Assembly (NCBI GenBank): GCA_964615375.1 | Contig: CAZTOW010000001.1 | Span: 434,001-498,000, forward strand | DNA length: 64,000 nucleotides | Direction: 5' to 3' | From: CAZKWG01 sp964615375 | Lineage (GTDB): Bacteria > Myxococcota_A > UBA796 > CAZKWG01 | Shown: piece after piece, positions 8,892 to 17,902 of the stretch | Layout of the letters: each line of letters begins with the position of its first letter | Position numbering within the stretch: position 1 is the first letter of the stretch | Notes under the pieces: model-generated | Databases searched by the model: none | What the model saw: the letters and a program-made list of their open reading frames with translations, nothing else | What the model was told of the DNA's origin: nothing | Program-made: the position numbers and the translations under genes

Positions 8892-10097
8892 TCAGGCCCG
8901 CGCGCGGCGACGCCGGAGCAGGCTGCCGAGGCCGAGCAGGAGCCCGAGGCCGGCGGCGGACCCGCTGCTGTCGGAGCAGCGCGAGCCGGCGCCCAGGATC
9001 TCCGGGTTGTCGTCGCAGAGGTCACCCTTGCCGTCCCCGTCCTCGTCCGGCTGGTCGGGATCGTAGAGGGTGGGGCAGAGATCGCACTTGTCGCCCACGC
9101 CGTCCTCGTCCGCGTCCGCCTGCTCGGGGTTCGAGTCCTCCATGCAGTTGTCGCAGCCGTCGCCAGAGCCGTCCCCGTCCGAGTCGGTCTGGAGCGGGTT
9201 GGTCACGCCGGGGCAGTTGTCGCAGGCCTCGTTGACCTCGTCGCCGTCGTCGTCGTTCTGGTCGGGGTCGAAGTCGTAGGGGCAGTCGTCGCACTCGTCG
9301 CCGACGCCGTCCTCATCCGAGTCCGCCTGGTCGTTGAAGTCCTCGGGGCAGTTGTCGCAGGTGTCGCCCACCGCGTCCGCGTCGGTGTCGGTCTGGTCCA
9401 GGTTCACCGTGTCGGGGCAGTTGTCGCAGTCGTCCCCGATGGTGTCCTCGTCGGCGTCTTCCTGGTAGGGGTTGTAGATGTAGACGCAGTTGTCGCAGTC
9501 ATTGCCCGAGAGGTCCTCGTCGGTGTCGGTCTGATCGACGTTGTAGACGTAGGGGCAGTTGTCGCAGGCGTCGCCCACGCTGTCCAGGTCCACGTCCGAC
9601 TGGTCCTCGTTGTAGGTGCAAGGGCAGTTGTCGCATTTGTCGCCCCAGGAGTCCTCATACTGGTAGCAGGCGGGCTCGCTGTTCTCCTGCTCGGTGTTCT
9701 CGACGTAGATGCAGTTGTCGCAGACGTCGCCGACGTTGTCGCAGTCGGTGTCGGTCTGATCGATGTTCGACTCGTAGGGGCAGTTGTCGCATACCAGGGC
9801 GATCCTCAGCCCGTCGGCGACGGAAACGGGCGGGTAGAGGTAGCCGAGGCCGTCCCCGTCCGCGTCATAGTCGGCCACCGGGATGGCGCAGCCGAACGAG
9901 TAGAAGTCGTAGTAGTAGTCGGCGTTGGGGTAGCCGTAGTCCAGGCACTCCTCGTCCGTGAGGTCCACGGCGCGCTCGTCCACCTCGTCGATCGTGTTGC
10001 AGTTGAGATCCTGCGACAGCGTGTTGATGCAGATGTCGTCCGCCAGCGCCGGAGAGCCGAGGGCGAGCGTGGCGAGGAGGAGGAAGGGCGAGCGCAT
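8892..10097 (-). CDS. Thrombospondin type 3 repeat surface protein with MYXO-CTERM-like tail (copy A)
   Basis: 401 residues from ATG 10097 (upstream GGAGAGG). The architecture is the same as the paralog at 7204-8418: a Sec signal (MRSPFLLLATLALGSPALA), the same Tyr-rich N-terminal module, eleven CDNC-type thrombospondin type 3 repeats and a C-terminal Cys, Gly/Leu helix and Arg-Arg-Arg-Arg tail typical of MYXO-CTERM-like signals. The repeats should bind calcium through their DxDxDG-like loops. The N-terminal modules of the two copies are almost identical, whereas the repeats have diverged. This gene starts a minus-strand group and is divergent from the NDH/DabA cluster. Confidence 0.85.
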   Translation of the reverse strand: MRSPFLLLATLALGSPALADDICINTLSQDLNCNTIDEVDERAVDLTDEECLDYGYPNADYYYDFYSFGCAIPVADYDADGDGLGYLYPPVSVADGLRIALVCDNCPYESNIDQTDTDCDNVGDVCDNCIYVENTEQENSEPACYQYEDSWGDKCDNCPCTYNEDQSDVDLDSVGDACDNCPYVYNVDQTDTDEDLSGNDCDNCVYIYNPYQEDADEDTIGDDCDNCPDTVNLDQTDTDADAVGDTCDNCPEDFNDQADSDEDGVGDECDDCPYDFDPDQNDDDGDEVNEACDNCPGVTNPLQTDSDGDGSGDGCDNCMEDSNPEQADADEDGVGDKCDLCPTLYDPDQPDEDGDGKGDLCDDNPEILGAGSRCSDSSGSAAGLGLLLGLGSLLRRRRARA

Positions 10098-10274
10098 GAG
10101 GGCCTCTCCGTCGAGGGATAGGGCGGAGGTGGAGACTAACAGGATACACGGGAGTCAGGCCAGCGTGGCCACTGCTTTTTGGGCGCGTGAGTTCGCGACG
10201 ATGTACGCGGTCTATTCAGCGTGGGGTCTCGCGCGAAGCTCGCCTTCCGGGCCGGGCCGCGATAACGGGCCGCC

Positions 10275-11732
10275 ATGGGCGCGCTGAGTCTCGCGCTGTG
10301 GACGCCGGCCATCGGCGCTCTGCTGGTGAGCCTGTTCCCTCGAACCAGCCATCGGCTGATCCGCGGCGTGGCGCTCCTGCACGCCGGCCTCGCGCTGGCG
10401 CTCTGCTGGGGCCTGCTCCTCGTGTTCGACCCTTCGGAGGCCGGTCCTCAGCTGGTCGAGCGGCTCTCCTGGCACGGCGAGACGGGCATGTCCTACACGC
10501 TCGGCGTGGACGGGCTCTCGCTGCCGCTGGTGCTGCTCTGCTCGCTGGTCTCGGCGTTGTCGCTGCTGGCCTCGGGCGGGGTGCGCGAGCACGTCAAGAG
10601 CTGGCACGTCGGGATGCTCCTCCTGGAGAGCGCCGCGCTGGGGGTCTTCCTGGCCCGGGACTGGACCCTCTTCTACATGTTCTGGGAGGCCACGCTGCTG
10701 CCCATGTTCTTCCTCATCAACCGATGGGGCGGGGCGCGGCGGGCGGAGGCCAGCCTCAACTTCGTGCTCTACACGATGGGCGGCTCGATCTTCCTGCTGC
10801 TGGCTTTGCTCGTGCTCTATCGGGCGAGCCCCTTCCACAGCTTCGACATGGGGGCGCTCGCCGCGGCGGGGCAGGGGCTCCCGCGTGGGCTCCAGATCGG
10901 GCTGCTGCTGGCCTTCCTGGTGGGCTTCGGGGTGAAGATCCCGCTGGTCCCGCTGCACGGCTGGGCCCCGCTGGCCTACGCCGAGGCGCCCATCCCGATC
11001 TGCGTGATGTCCAGCGCGGTGCTGCTGAAGATGGGGGCCTACGGGCTGTGCCGGATCACGGGGACGCTGCCGCAGGCCACGGACGCGCTGGGCGGGCTGA
11101 TCGCCGGGCTGGGGATCCTGGGCGTGCTCTACGGCGGGCTGCTGGCCTGGCGTCAGCGGGACCTGAAGGCGATGATCGCCTGGTCCTCGGTCAGCCACAT
11201 GGGGGTGGTGGTCCTGGGCATCGCCTCGCGCAACGAGCCGGGGCTGCTGGGCGCGGGCTTCATGATGGTGGCGCACGGGCTGGTGGCGGCGGCCCTCTTC
11301 CTGCTGCTGGGCGCGCTGGTCTCGCGCACGCAGCTCCAGGACGTGGCGGTCTACGGCGGGCTCTTCCGCAGCGCGCCGCGGCTGGCGGCCCTGACCTCGC
11401 TGGCGCTGATGGCGAGCCTGGGGCTCCCGGGGCTGGCGGGCTTCGCCGGAGAGCTCCACGCGATCCTGGGCGCCATGCAGCGCTGGGGCTGGCCCATCGC
11501 GCTGGCCAGCCTGGGCGTGCTGGTGAGCGCGGCCTACGCGGTGCGGGCCATCGGACGCCTCTTTTTGGGGCCGCCGCGGGCGGGGCTCGCCGGGATCGGC
11601 GATCTGACGCGGCTCGAGCTCGCCTGCACCCTGCCCCTGGCGGCGGGGATCGTGGGCCTGGGTCTCATGCCCTCGCTCCTGCTCACGCTCATGCGCGGGA
11701 CGCTGGGCAGCCTGAGCGACCTCTTCCAGTAA
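10275..11732 (+). CDS. Complex I NuoM-like antiporter subunit (first of the DabA cluster)
   Basis: 485 residues, about 14 hydrophobic segments, typical length for the NuoM/MrpD family. The charged residues of a working proton half-channel are present: Glu138 in helix 5 (FYMFWEATL), Lys221 in helix 7 (GFGVKIPLVPLHGW), Lys252 (LLKMGAYG) and Glu393 in helix 12 (AGFAGELH). It should move protons or cations across the membrane as part of a larger complex. It lies 10 bases before dabA and is followed by three further antiporter-like genes. No NADH-binding or Fe-S complex I subunits are nearby, which argues against a respiratory complex I and for a Dab/Mrp-type machine. Confidence 0.9.
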   Translation: MGALSLALWTPAIGALLVSLFPRTSHRLIRGVALLHAGLALALCWGLLLVFDPSEAGPQLVERLSWHGETGMSYTLGVDGLSLPLVLLCSLVSALSLLASGGVREHVKSWHVGMLLLESAALGVFLARDWTLFYMFWEATLLPMFFLINRWGGARRAEASLNFVLYTMGGSIFLLLALLVLYRASPFHSFDMGALAAAGQGLPRGLQIGLLLAFLVGFGVKIPLVPLHGWAPLAYAEAPIPICVMSSAVLLKMGAYGLCRITGTLPQATDALGGLIAGLGILGVLYGGLLAWRQRDLKAMIAWSSVSHMGVVVLGIASRNEPGLLGAGFMMVAHGLVAAALFLLLGALVSRTQLQDVAVYGGLFRSAPRLAALTSLALMASLGLPGLAGFAGELHAILGAMQRWGWPIALASLGVLVSAAYAVRAIGRLFLGPPRAGLAGIGDLTRLELACTLPLAAGIVGLGLMPSLLLTLMRGTLGSLSDLFQ

Positions 11733-11742
11733 GGGTGGATTC

Positions 11743-14700
11743 GTGGCGCACGACGGCACAGGGCTGGAGCAGGGTGGGCGCCGAGAGCACCTCGCCCGGA
11801 TCCTGACCCACGTGAGCCACCTCCTGCCGGCCCAGGCGCCGCTGGAGGAGTTCGTCCACCACAACACCCTGCACGGCCTCCAGCACCTCCCCTTCGAGGA
11901 GGCGCTGGGCGTGGCGGAGGCGGCGAACGGGCGGCGCGGCACGCTCTCCGAGGCGCGCTTCCGGCAGCTCTGGCGGGAGGGTCGGATCAGCGACGCGGAC
12001 CTGCGGGCGGCCATCCAGGCCCGGCCCGGTCTGCGCGCCGAGGAGGTGCTGGCGGTCGTGGGCGGGCGGGAGATCCGCCGGGGCGAGGTCCTCTTCGTGG
12101 CGCTGACCGAGGGCCTGGACCGCATCGACCCGGGCGAGCTGGCCTGGCGCATGGAGGAGGAGCGCGTCTTCGCCGGGCAGGAGATCCTCTGGGCGAGCTG
12201 CCTGGACGCCTTCGGGCTCTCCGGGCTCGGGCTGCACCCCGAGACGCTGATGGACCTGCCCGAGGATCTGGTCGAGCGCCTGCTGGTCCGCTTCCGCGCC
12301 GAGGACGGGGAGGACGCCATCGCCGAGGGCGCGCTCTTCGAGCGCATGACCGAGGAGGCGCGTGAGGAGGTGGACCGCCTCTTCGACGCCGTGGGGCGCA
12401 CGAAGACCGTCCGCGGCCTGCTGCTGGCGCTGACGGGTCAGGACCTGCTGGACGCGGTGCAGGGCCCCTTCCTGCGGGTGCTGGCCGGGCACCTGGACGA
12501 GGGGATCGCGGCCTGGCACGCCCCGGATCGGGACGAGGGCCTCTTCGCCTCCTGGCGCCACATGGTGCGCGGCGATCTGGGCCTGGATCTGACGGAGGCC
12601 CGCTCCTGGCGCCCGGCCTGCGAGGCCCTGCCCCACGACCCGCTCGACGCCATCGCGGTCGAGCTCGACGCCATCGGCCTGCCCGAGGAGCGCTGGGAGG
12701 GCTACCTGGCGCGGCTGGCGCTGGAGCTGCCCGGCTGGATGGGGATGGTCTGCTGGCGGGAGGCTCACCCACAGCACCGGGCCTCCCGAGCCGCGCCGGT
12801 GCGCCTGTCCGAGGCCCTGGCCATCCGCCTCTTCCTGGACGCCCAGCACCTGCGGCGGGTGACGATGGACACCTGGCGCGTGGACGGGCGCCTTCCGCCC
12901 TGGCGGGCCTGGCTGCGCAGCCACCCGGCGGAGGCCCTCTCGCGCATCGCGCTCTACAGCGGGGAGCTGCCCGATCACCTGGCCCACCGGGTGCGCACGC
13001 TCGCCGAGGATCCGCTGGCCAACCCCCGCGATCGGGAGCCCTGGCAGGGGCTGGCGGACATGATCTGGACCTGGCGCCAGAGCCCGGTGGCGCCGGAGCT
13101 GGCCGGGCCGAGCGTCTACCGCGACGCCTGGCCCCTGTTCCGGCTGGCCCGCGCGCTGGGGCTGCCGAGCGTGGTGGGCCTGGACGCGGCGGAGCGCGGC
13201 GCGCTGATGGCGGCGATCTCCAGCCTGTCCACGCGGGAGCGGGGGCTGATCTGGCTGACGGCCTACGAGCGCCCCTACCGCGAGCGCTTCCTCTCCCGGC
13301 TGCGCCAGCCCGAGCAGCCCGCCCCGGCGCGCCCGGCGCTCCAGGTGGTCTGCTGCATCGACGACCGCGAGGAGGGCTTCCGTCGCCACCTGGAGCAGCA
13401 CCGACCGGAGGTGGAGACCTTCGGGGCGGCGGGCTTCTTCGGGCTCCCGGTCGCCTGGCGCGCGCTGGACGAGGATCGGGAGGCGCCGCTGTGCCCGGTG
13501 AACCTGAGCCCGGTCACGCGGCTGACCGAGCGCCCGCGGCCCGGGGCGGAGCGGGCGCTGGCGCGACGGCGGCGGGGAGCGCGGTGGCTGGGCGGGCTCT
13601 GGCGGGCCCTCCAGGAGCTGCGCCGCGGTCCGCTGCTGGGGCACGCGCTGGTGGATCTCCTCGCCCCGGCCCTGGCCCTCGCGCTCCCGGGCCGGATCCT
13701 GGCCCCCGACGCCTGGGGGGGCGCGTCCGCCGCCGTCTCCCGCGCCCTGCGCCCGCCCGTCCCCACCGAGATCCCGGTCACGCGCGCCGCCGACCCAGGC
13801 GCGGGCTTCAGCGACCAGGAGCAGGCGGAGCGGGTGGGGGCCCTGCTGGCGAACATCGGCCTGACCCGCCGCTTCGCGCCGCTGGTGCTGATCCTGGGGC
13901 ACGGATCCTCCAGCCTGAACAACCCCTACCGGGCGGCCTACGCCTGCGGGGCCTGCGGCGGGCGGCACGGGGGCCCCAACGCGCGGGCCTTCGCCGCCAT
14001 GGCCAACCGCCCCGAGGTGCGCGCGCTGCTCCGGGGCATGGGGGTGGAGATCCCCGAGGAGACCCGCTTCCTGGGGGGCGAGCACGACACCGCCACGGAG
14101 GACGTGCTGCTCTACGACACCGAGGATCTGCCCGCCTCGCACGCTGGGGCGCTCGCCGAGCTGCGGGAGGCCCTGCGCCTCGCCGGGCTGGGGAGCGCGG
14201 GGGAGCGCTGCCTCCGCTTCGCCTCCGCCCCGCGCGATCCCTCACCCCAGCGCGCGCTGGCCCACGTCCGCGCCCGGACGCGGGAGCTGGGGCAGGCCCG
14301 GCCCGAGCTGGGGCACGCCACGGTGGCGGGGGCGGTGGTGGGGCGGCGGGCGCTGACCCGGGGGAGATCGCTGGAGCGACGCTCCTTCCTCGTGTCCTAC
14401 GATCCAGCGGGCGACCCCGACGGCCGGATCCTGGAGCGCATCCTGGCGGCGGTGGTGCCGGTGGGGGCGGGGATCGCGCTGGAGTACTACTTCTCGGCCT
14501 CCAATGACACCGGCTATGGATCGGGGACCAAGGCGGCGCACAACGTGGCCGGGCTGCTGGGCGTGCTGGACGGGGCCTCGGGCGACCTGCGCACCGGCCT
14601 GCCCCGCCAGATGACCGAGGTCCACGAGCCCATGCGCCTGCTGATGGTCGTGGAGTCGCGGCCGGAGGTGCTGGCCGGGATCGCCGAGCGGAACACCGAG

Positions 14701-14817
14701 ATCGGCGAGCTGGTGCTGGGCGGCTGGGTGCAGCTCGTGGCGCGCGGTCAGGAGGGCGAGCTGCTGCTCCTGCACCCCGGGCGAGGCTGGGAGCCCTGGG
14801 AGCCGGCCCATGACTGA
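11743..14817 (+). CDS. dabA: DabA (DUF2309/UPF0753), inorganic-carbon-accumulating zinc subunit
   Basis: 1024 residues from GTG 11743, with AAGGGTGG upstream. The protein belongs to DUF2309, whose characterised member DabA is a carbonic-anhydrase-like subunit that, with a proton-channel partner, traps CO2 as bicarbonate. The four residues equivalent to the Halothiobacillus DabA2 zinc site (C351, D353, H524, C539) are all here: Cys538 and Asp540 in VVCCIDDRE, His720 in LGHGSSSLNNPY and Cys735 in CGACGG, with the same 15-residue His-Cys spacing. It is longer than the Halothiobacillus protein but within the usual range for the family. It lies between antiporter-like genes and overlaps the next one by eight bases. 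Peripheral, on the cytoplasmic face. Confidence 0.93.
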   Translation: MAHDGTGLEQGGRREHLARILTHVSHLLPAQAPLEEFVHHNTLHGLQHLPFEEALGVAEAANGRRGTLSEARFRQLWREGRISDADLRAAIQARPGLRAEEVLAVVGGREIRRGEVLFVALTEGLDRIDPGELAWRMEEERVFAGQEILWASCLDAFGLSGLGLHPETLMDLPEDLVERLLVRFRAEDGEDAIAEGALFERMTEEAREEVDRLFDAVGRTKTVRGLLLALTGQDLLDAVQGPFLRVLAGHLDEGIAAWHAPDRDEGLFASWRHMVRGDLGLDLTEARSWRPACEALPHDPLDAIAVELDAIGLPEERWEGYLARLALELPGWMGMVCWREAHPQHRASRAAPVRLSEALAIRLFLDAQHLRRVTMDTWRVDGRLPPWRAWLRSHPAEALSRIALYSGELPDHLAHRVRTLAEDPLANPRDREPWQGLADMIWTWRQSPVAPELAGPSVYRDAWPLFRLARALGLPSVVGLDAAERGALMAAISSLSTRERGLIWLTAYERPYRERFLSRLRQPEQPAPARPALQVVCCIDDREEGFRRHLEQHRPEVETFGAAGFFGLPVAWRALDEDREAPLCPVNLSPVTRLTERPRPGAERALARRRRGARWLGGLWRALQELRRGPLLGHALVDLLAPALALALPGRILAPDAWGGASAAVSRALRPPVPTEIPVTRAADPGAGFSDQEQAERVGALLANIGLTRRFAPLVLILGHGSSSLNNPYRAAYACGACGGRHGGPNARAFAAMANRPEVRALLRGMGVEIPEETRFLGGEHDTATEDVLLYDTEDLPASHAGALAELREALRLAGLGSAGERCLRFASAPRDPSPQRALAHVRARTRELGQARPELGHATVAGAVVGRRALTRGRSLERRSFLVSYDPAGDPDGRILERILAAVVPVGAGIALEYYFSASNDTGYGSGTKAAHNVAGLLGVLDGASGDLRTGLPRQMTEVHEPMRLLMVVESRPEVLAGIAERNTEIGELVLGGWVQLVARGQEGELLLLHPGRGWEPWEPAHD

Positions 14818-16372
14818 GCTCCTGCCAGGCCTGCTCCTGCCAGGCCTGCTCCTGCCAGGCCTGCTGCTGGGCGCGCCCCTCCTCGGCGCGCTGGCGCTCG
14901 CGCTGCTCGGGCTGCGGGCGCGAGAGCCGGGGGAGCCCGCCGTGGCCGCGCTGGCGGAGGCGAGCCTGAGCCTCGGGCTGCTGGGCGCGCTGGCGCTGGC
15001 GCTGGGGCGGGCGCGGGGCGCGCTGCCGGAGCTGATCCCGCTGGGGAGCTGGCTGAGGGCGGGCTCGGTGGAGGTGGGGCTGGGCCTGCGCCTGGACGCG
15101 TCGGGGCTGGGGCTCCTGCTGCTCGGGCTGGCCATGACCCTGCTCACGGCGCGCTTCTCCCGCGGCTACCTGCACCGGGAGCCCGGGTTCCGCAGCTTCT
15201 ACGCCACACTCTGCCTGTTTGCCGGGGCCTTGGAGCTGCTCTGCCTCTCCGAGGACGCGCTGCTGGGCTACGCCGGCTGGGAGCTCTCCGGGCTCTGCTC
15301 CACGCTGCTCATCGCCTTCTTCCGCGAGCGCCCGGCGGCGGCGGCGGCCGGGATCCGCGCCTTCGTCACCCTGCGGGTCGGAGATGCAGGGTTCCTCATG
15401 GCGATGGTGCTGAGTATGAGCTGGATCGGGGGCTCGGGCTGGTCGGAGATCCAGGCGGGGGCCGGGGCGCTGACGGCGCCGCAGGCCACGGCCATCGGGG
15501 CGGGGCTGCTGCTGGCGGCGGCGGCCAAGGCCGGGCAGGTCCCGCTCTCCCCCTGGGTCTTCCGGGCGATGGAGGGGCCCACGCCCTCCAGCGCGCTCTT
15601 CTACGGGGCGGTGGCGGTGCACGGCGGGGCGCTGCTGCTGCTGCGGGCGGAGCCCCTCATCGAGCGCAGCGGGCCGGTGGCGCTGCTGGTGGTGGTGGTG
15701 GGGCTGGCCTCGGCCCTGTACGGGTGGCTGGTGGGGCTCACGCAGACGGACATCAAGTCCGCCTTGATCTGCTCCTCCATCTCGCAGCTCGGGCTGATCT
15801 TCGTCTGGTGCGGGCTCGGGCTCGGCCAGCTGGCCCTGGCCCACACCCTGGCGCACGGGGTGGTGCGAGGCTGGCAGATCCTCCGCGCGCCCTCGGTGGT
15901 GGACGATCTGCGCGCCGCTCCGGTGCGCCCCGTGCGCGGTCGGCTGGCCCAGAGCCGGGCGCTCTATGTGGCGTCCCTCTCGCGCTTCTGGCTGGAGGAG
16001 ATCACGCACTGGGCGGTCGTCGAGCCTCTGCGGCGCCTGGGGCGGCAGCTCGACGCCGTGGACGCGCACCTCGTGGACCGGGCCACGGGCCTGCCGATCC
16101 GCCGCGCGTTCACCGGGCTGGCGACCTGGCGCGACCGGCCGACCCTGGGGCAGGACGCCTCACAGGGGCGGGGGGTGATGGGGCGCCTCGCCCAGTGGAC
16201 GGCGGCGGGGCTGGCGCGGGTGGAGGATCGGCTGGTCCTGCGGGCCATCGGCCAGGGGATCCCCGAGGCCGGCGGCCGGCTGGGGGTGCTGTTGAGCCGG
16301 GTGGAGCTGCTGCTGGGCCAGCCCTGGGTGGTGGCCCTCATCGTGCTGGCCTTCCTCGCCTGGGGGTGGTGA
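14810..16372 (+). CDS. NuoL-like antiporter subunit with shortened core (DabB-like)
   Basis: 520 residues, overlapping dabA by eight bases. Hydrophobic helices run to about residue 360 and keep the first half-channel: Glu158 (LGYAGWELSG), Lys240 (AAAAKAGQVPLSPW) and His271 (VHGGALLLLRAE, the NuoL-type His). After about 360 the protein becomes hydrophilic and basic for roughly 130 residues and ends in one Trp-rich hydrophobic helix, so helices 11-14 of the normal family are absent or replaced. This matches the shortened NuoL-like partners seen beside DUF2309 genes. The N-terminus begins with three LLPGL-type repeats encoded by a 15-bp tandem repeat. Best guess: the membrane partner of DabA. 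Confidence 0.85.
   Translation: MTELLPGLLLPGLLLPGLLLGAPLLGALALALLGLRAREPGEPAVAALAEASLSLGLLGALALALGRARGALPELIPLGSWLRAGSVEVGLGLRLDASGLGLLLLGLAMTLLTARFSRGYLHREPGFRSFYATLCLFAGALELLCLSEDALLGYAGWELSGLCSTLLIAFFRERPAAAAAGIRAFVTLRVGDAGFLMAMVLSMSWIGGSGWSEIQAGAGALTAPQATAIGAGLLLAAAAKAGQVPLSPWVFRAMEGPTPSSALFYGAVAVHGGALLLLRAEPLIERSGPVALLVVVVGLASALYGWLVGLTQTDIKSALICSSISQLGLIFVWCGLGLGQLALAHTLAHGVVRGWQILRAPSVVDDLRAAPVRPVRGRLAQSRALYVASLSRFWLEEITHWAVVEPLRRLGRQLDAVDAHLVDRATGLPIRRAFTGLATWRDRPTLGQDASQGRGVMGRLAQWTAAGLARVEDRLVLRAIGQGIPEAGGRLGVLLSRVELLLGQPWVVALIVLAFLAWGW
14819..14863 (+). repeat. 15-bp tandem repeat, three copies, in the NuoL-like gene
   Basis: CTCCTGCCAGGCCTG occurs three times in a row and encodes repeated Leu-Leu-Pro-Gly-Leu at the extreme N-terminus. 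Copy number could change by slippage without a frameshift, since the unit is five codons. Confidence 0.8.
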
Positions 16373-16375
16373 GTC

Positions 16376-17902
16376 ATGGACGGCGCGCGCTGGGATCTGG
16401 GGGGAGGCGGCCTCGCGCTGCTGGGGCTGCTGGTGGTGCCGCTGGTGGGCGCCCTGCTCTCGCCCCTGGCGCGGGAGCAGCGCGGTGCCTTCGTGCTGGG
16501 CGTGATCACGACGGGGCTGGAGCTCGCGCTGGCCGCGGCGTTGCTGCTGGCCTTCCTGGCGGGAGGAGGCGAGGTGCCGCTGCGCCTGGAGATCCCGCTG
16601 ATGAGCTTCCTGGAGCTGCACCTGGTGATCGACGGGCTCTCGGCGTTGTTCGTGCCGCTGACGGCGCTGCTGGGGCTGCTGGTGGTGCTCTACGCGGAGC
16701 CGACCCGGCGCGAGCTGCCCGGGGCCTTCGTGGGTCTGGTCTGCCTGTACGAGCTCGCGCTGATGGGTCAGATCCTGGCCTTCGACGCGCTGATGTTCTG
16801 CCTGTTCGGCGCGATGGAGCTGGGGCTGGCGGCGCTGCTGGCGGCGCGCTGGGGCACGGGGGCGGAGCGCGGTCGGGCCATGCTGCGCATGGTGGAGCTG
16901 CTGGGCGGGGGGCTGCTGCTCCTGGGGGTGGGCTTCGCCACGCTGGCCTCGCACCACGCCGACGCGACGGGGCGGATCAGCTTCGACCTGGTGGACCTGA
17001 TGCGGGCGCCGCTGTCGGCGGATCGTCAGGACAGCGTGTTCTTCCTGCTCTTCCTGGGGCTCTGCCTGCGCATGCCGCTCTTCCCCTTCCACGCCTGGCT
17101 GCCGGTGCTGGCGCAGCAGGGGACGGTGGTGGTGGGCGGGGTCTTCCTCATGGGGGTGAAGGTGGGGGCGCTGGGGGTGGCGCGTTGGATCTTCCCGCTC
17201 CTGCCCGAGGCCAGCGCCCGGCACGCGGGGCTGGCGGTGGGCCTGGGCGCGCTGAGCCTGCTCTACGGGGGCGTGCTGGCGCTGGTGCAGGTGAACCTGC
17301 GGCGCATGCTGGCCTTCACCGTGGTCAGCCACATGGGGGCGGTGGTGATCGGCCTGTTCTCGCTCAACGCCCCCGGGCTCCAGGGGGCGCTGCTGCTCAT
17401 GTTCAGCCTGGGCGTGGCGACCAGCGGGCTGTGCTTCGGGGTCGGCTTCGTCTACCGCCGCACGCACACGAGCTGGCTGCCGCGCCTGGGCGGGCTCTTC
17501 GATCCCATGCCGATCCTGGGGATGGTGTTCCTGGTGCTGGGGCTCACGATGGTCGCCATGCCGGGCACCTCGGGCTTCGACGCCGGGCATCTGCTCATCG
17601 AGGGCAGCTACGAGGCGCACGGGTACGCGGTGGCGGGGGTGGCGGCGCTGGGCAACCTGCTGGCGGCGGCGACCATGCTGCGGGCCTACCAGCGGGCCTT
17701 CCTCGCGCCGGGGCCGGATCGCCCTGGGGTGGTGCTGCGGGATCTTCGGCTTCGGGAGGGGCTGATCGCCGGGTCCCTGTGCCTGCTCATCTTCGGTGTG
17801 GGCCTGGCCCCCCGACCCTGGCTGGGCGCGGTGACGGCGGACGTGCTGGAGCTGGTGGCGCCCTTCGAAGGGCTGCGCGAGGAGGCCCACGGTGGGCACT
17901 GA
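16376..17902 (+). CDS. Degenerate NuoM-like antiporter subunit lacking key channel charges
   Basis: 508 residues with about 14 hydrophobic segments and overall NuoM similarity (MPLFPFHAWLPVLAQQG; LRRMLAFTVVSHMGAVV). Aligned by eye with its neighbour at 17892, three ionisable positions have changed: the helix 5 Glu is Ala146 (CLFGAMEL instead of FLFWELTL), the helix 7 Lys is Arg232 (GLCLRMPLFPF) and the helix 12 Glu is Gly404 next to His405 (GTSGFDAGHLL). Lys262 is kept. It may be a structural or gating subunit rather than an independent proton channel. It starts three bases after the NuoL-like gene and overlaps the next gene by 11 bases, so it is firmly within the operon. Confidence 0.85.
   Translation: MDGARWDLGGGGLALLGLLVVPLVGALLSPLAREQRGAFVLGVITTGLELALAAALLLAFLAGGGEVPLRLEIPLMSFLELHLVIDGLSALFVPLTALLGLLVVLYAEPTRRELPGAFVGLVCLYELALMGQILAFDALMFCLFGAMELGLAALLAARWGTGAERGRAMLRMVELLGGGLLLLGVGFATLASHHADATGRISFDLVDLMRAPLSADRQDSVFFLLFLGLCLRMPLFPFHAWLPVLAQQGTVVVGGVFLMGVKVGALGVARWIFPLLPEASARHAGLAVGLGALSLLYGGVLALVQVNLRRMLAFTVVSHMGAVVIGLFSLNAPGLQGALLLMFSLGVATSGLCFGVGFVYRRTHTSWLPRLGGLFDPMPILGMVFLVLGLTMVAMPGTSGFDAGHLLIEGSYEAHGYAVAGVAALGNLLAAATMLRAYQRAFLAPGPDRPGVVLRDLRLREGLIAGSLCLLIFGVGLAPRPWLGAVTADVLELVAPFEGLREEAHGGH

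Noticed and set aside
7387..9066. Plus-strand Val/Ala-rich frame opposite the thrombospondin-repeat genes
   Set aside because: It is the regular reverse reading of the repeated Asp/Cys codons, not an independent gene.
10158..10180. Hairpin GGCCA-GCG-TGGCC with downstream T-run
   Set aside because: It stands between divergent genes with nothing to terminate on the plus strand, and the stem is only five pairs.
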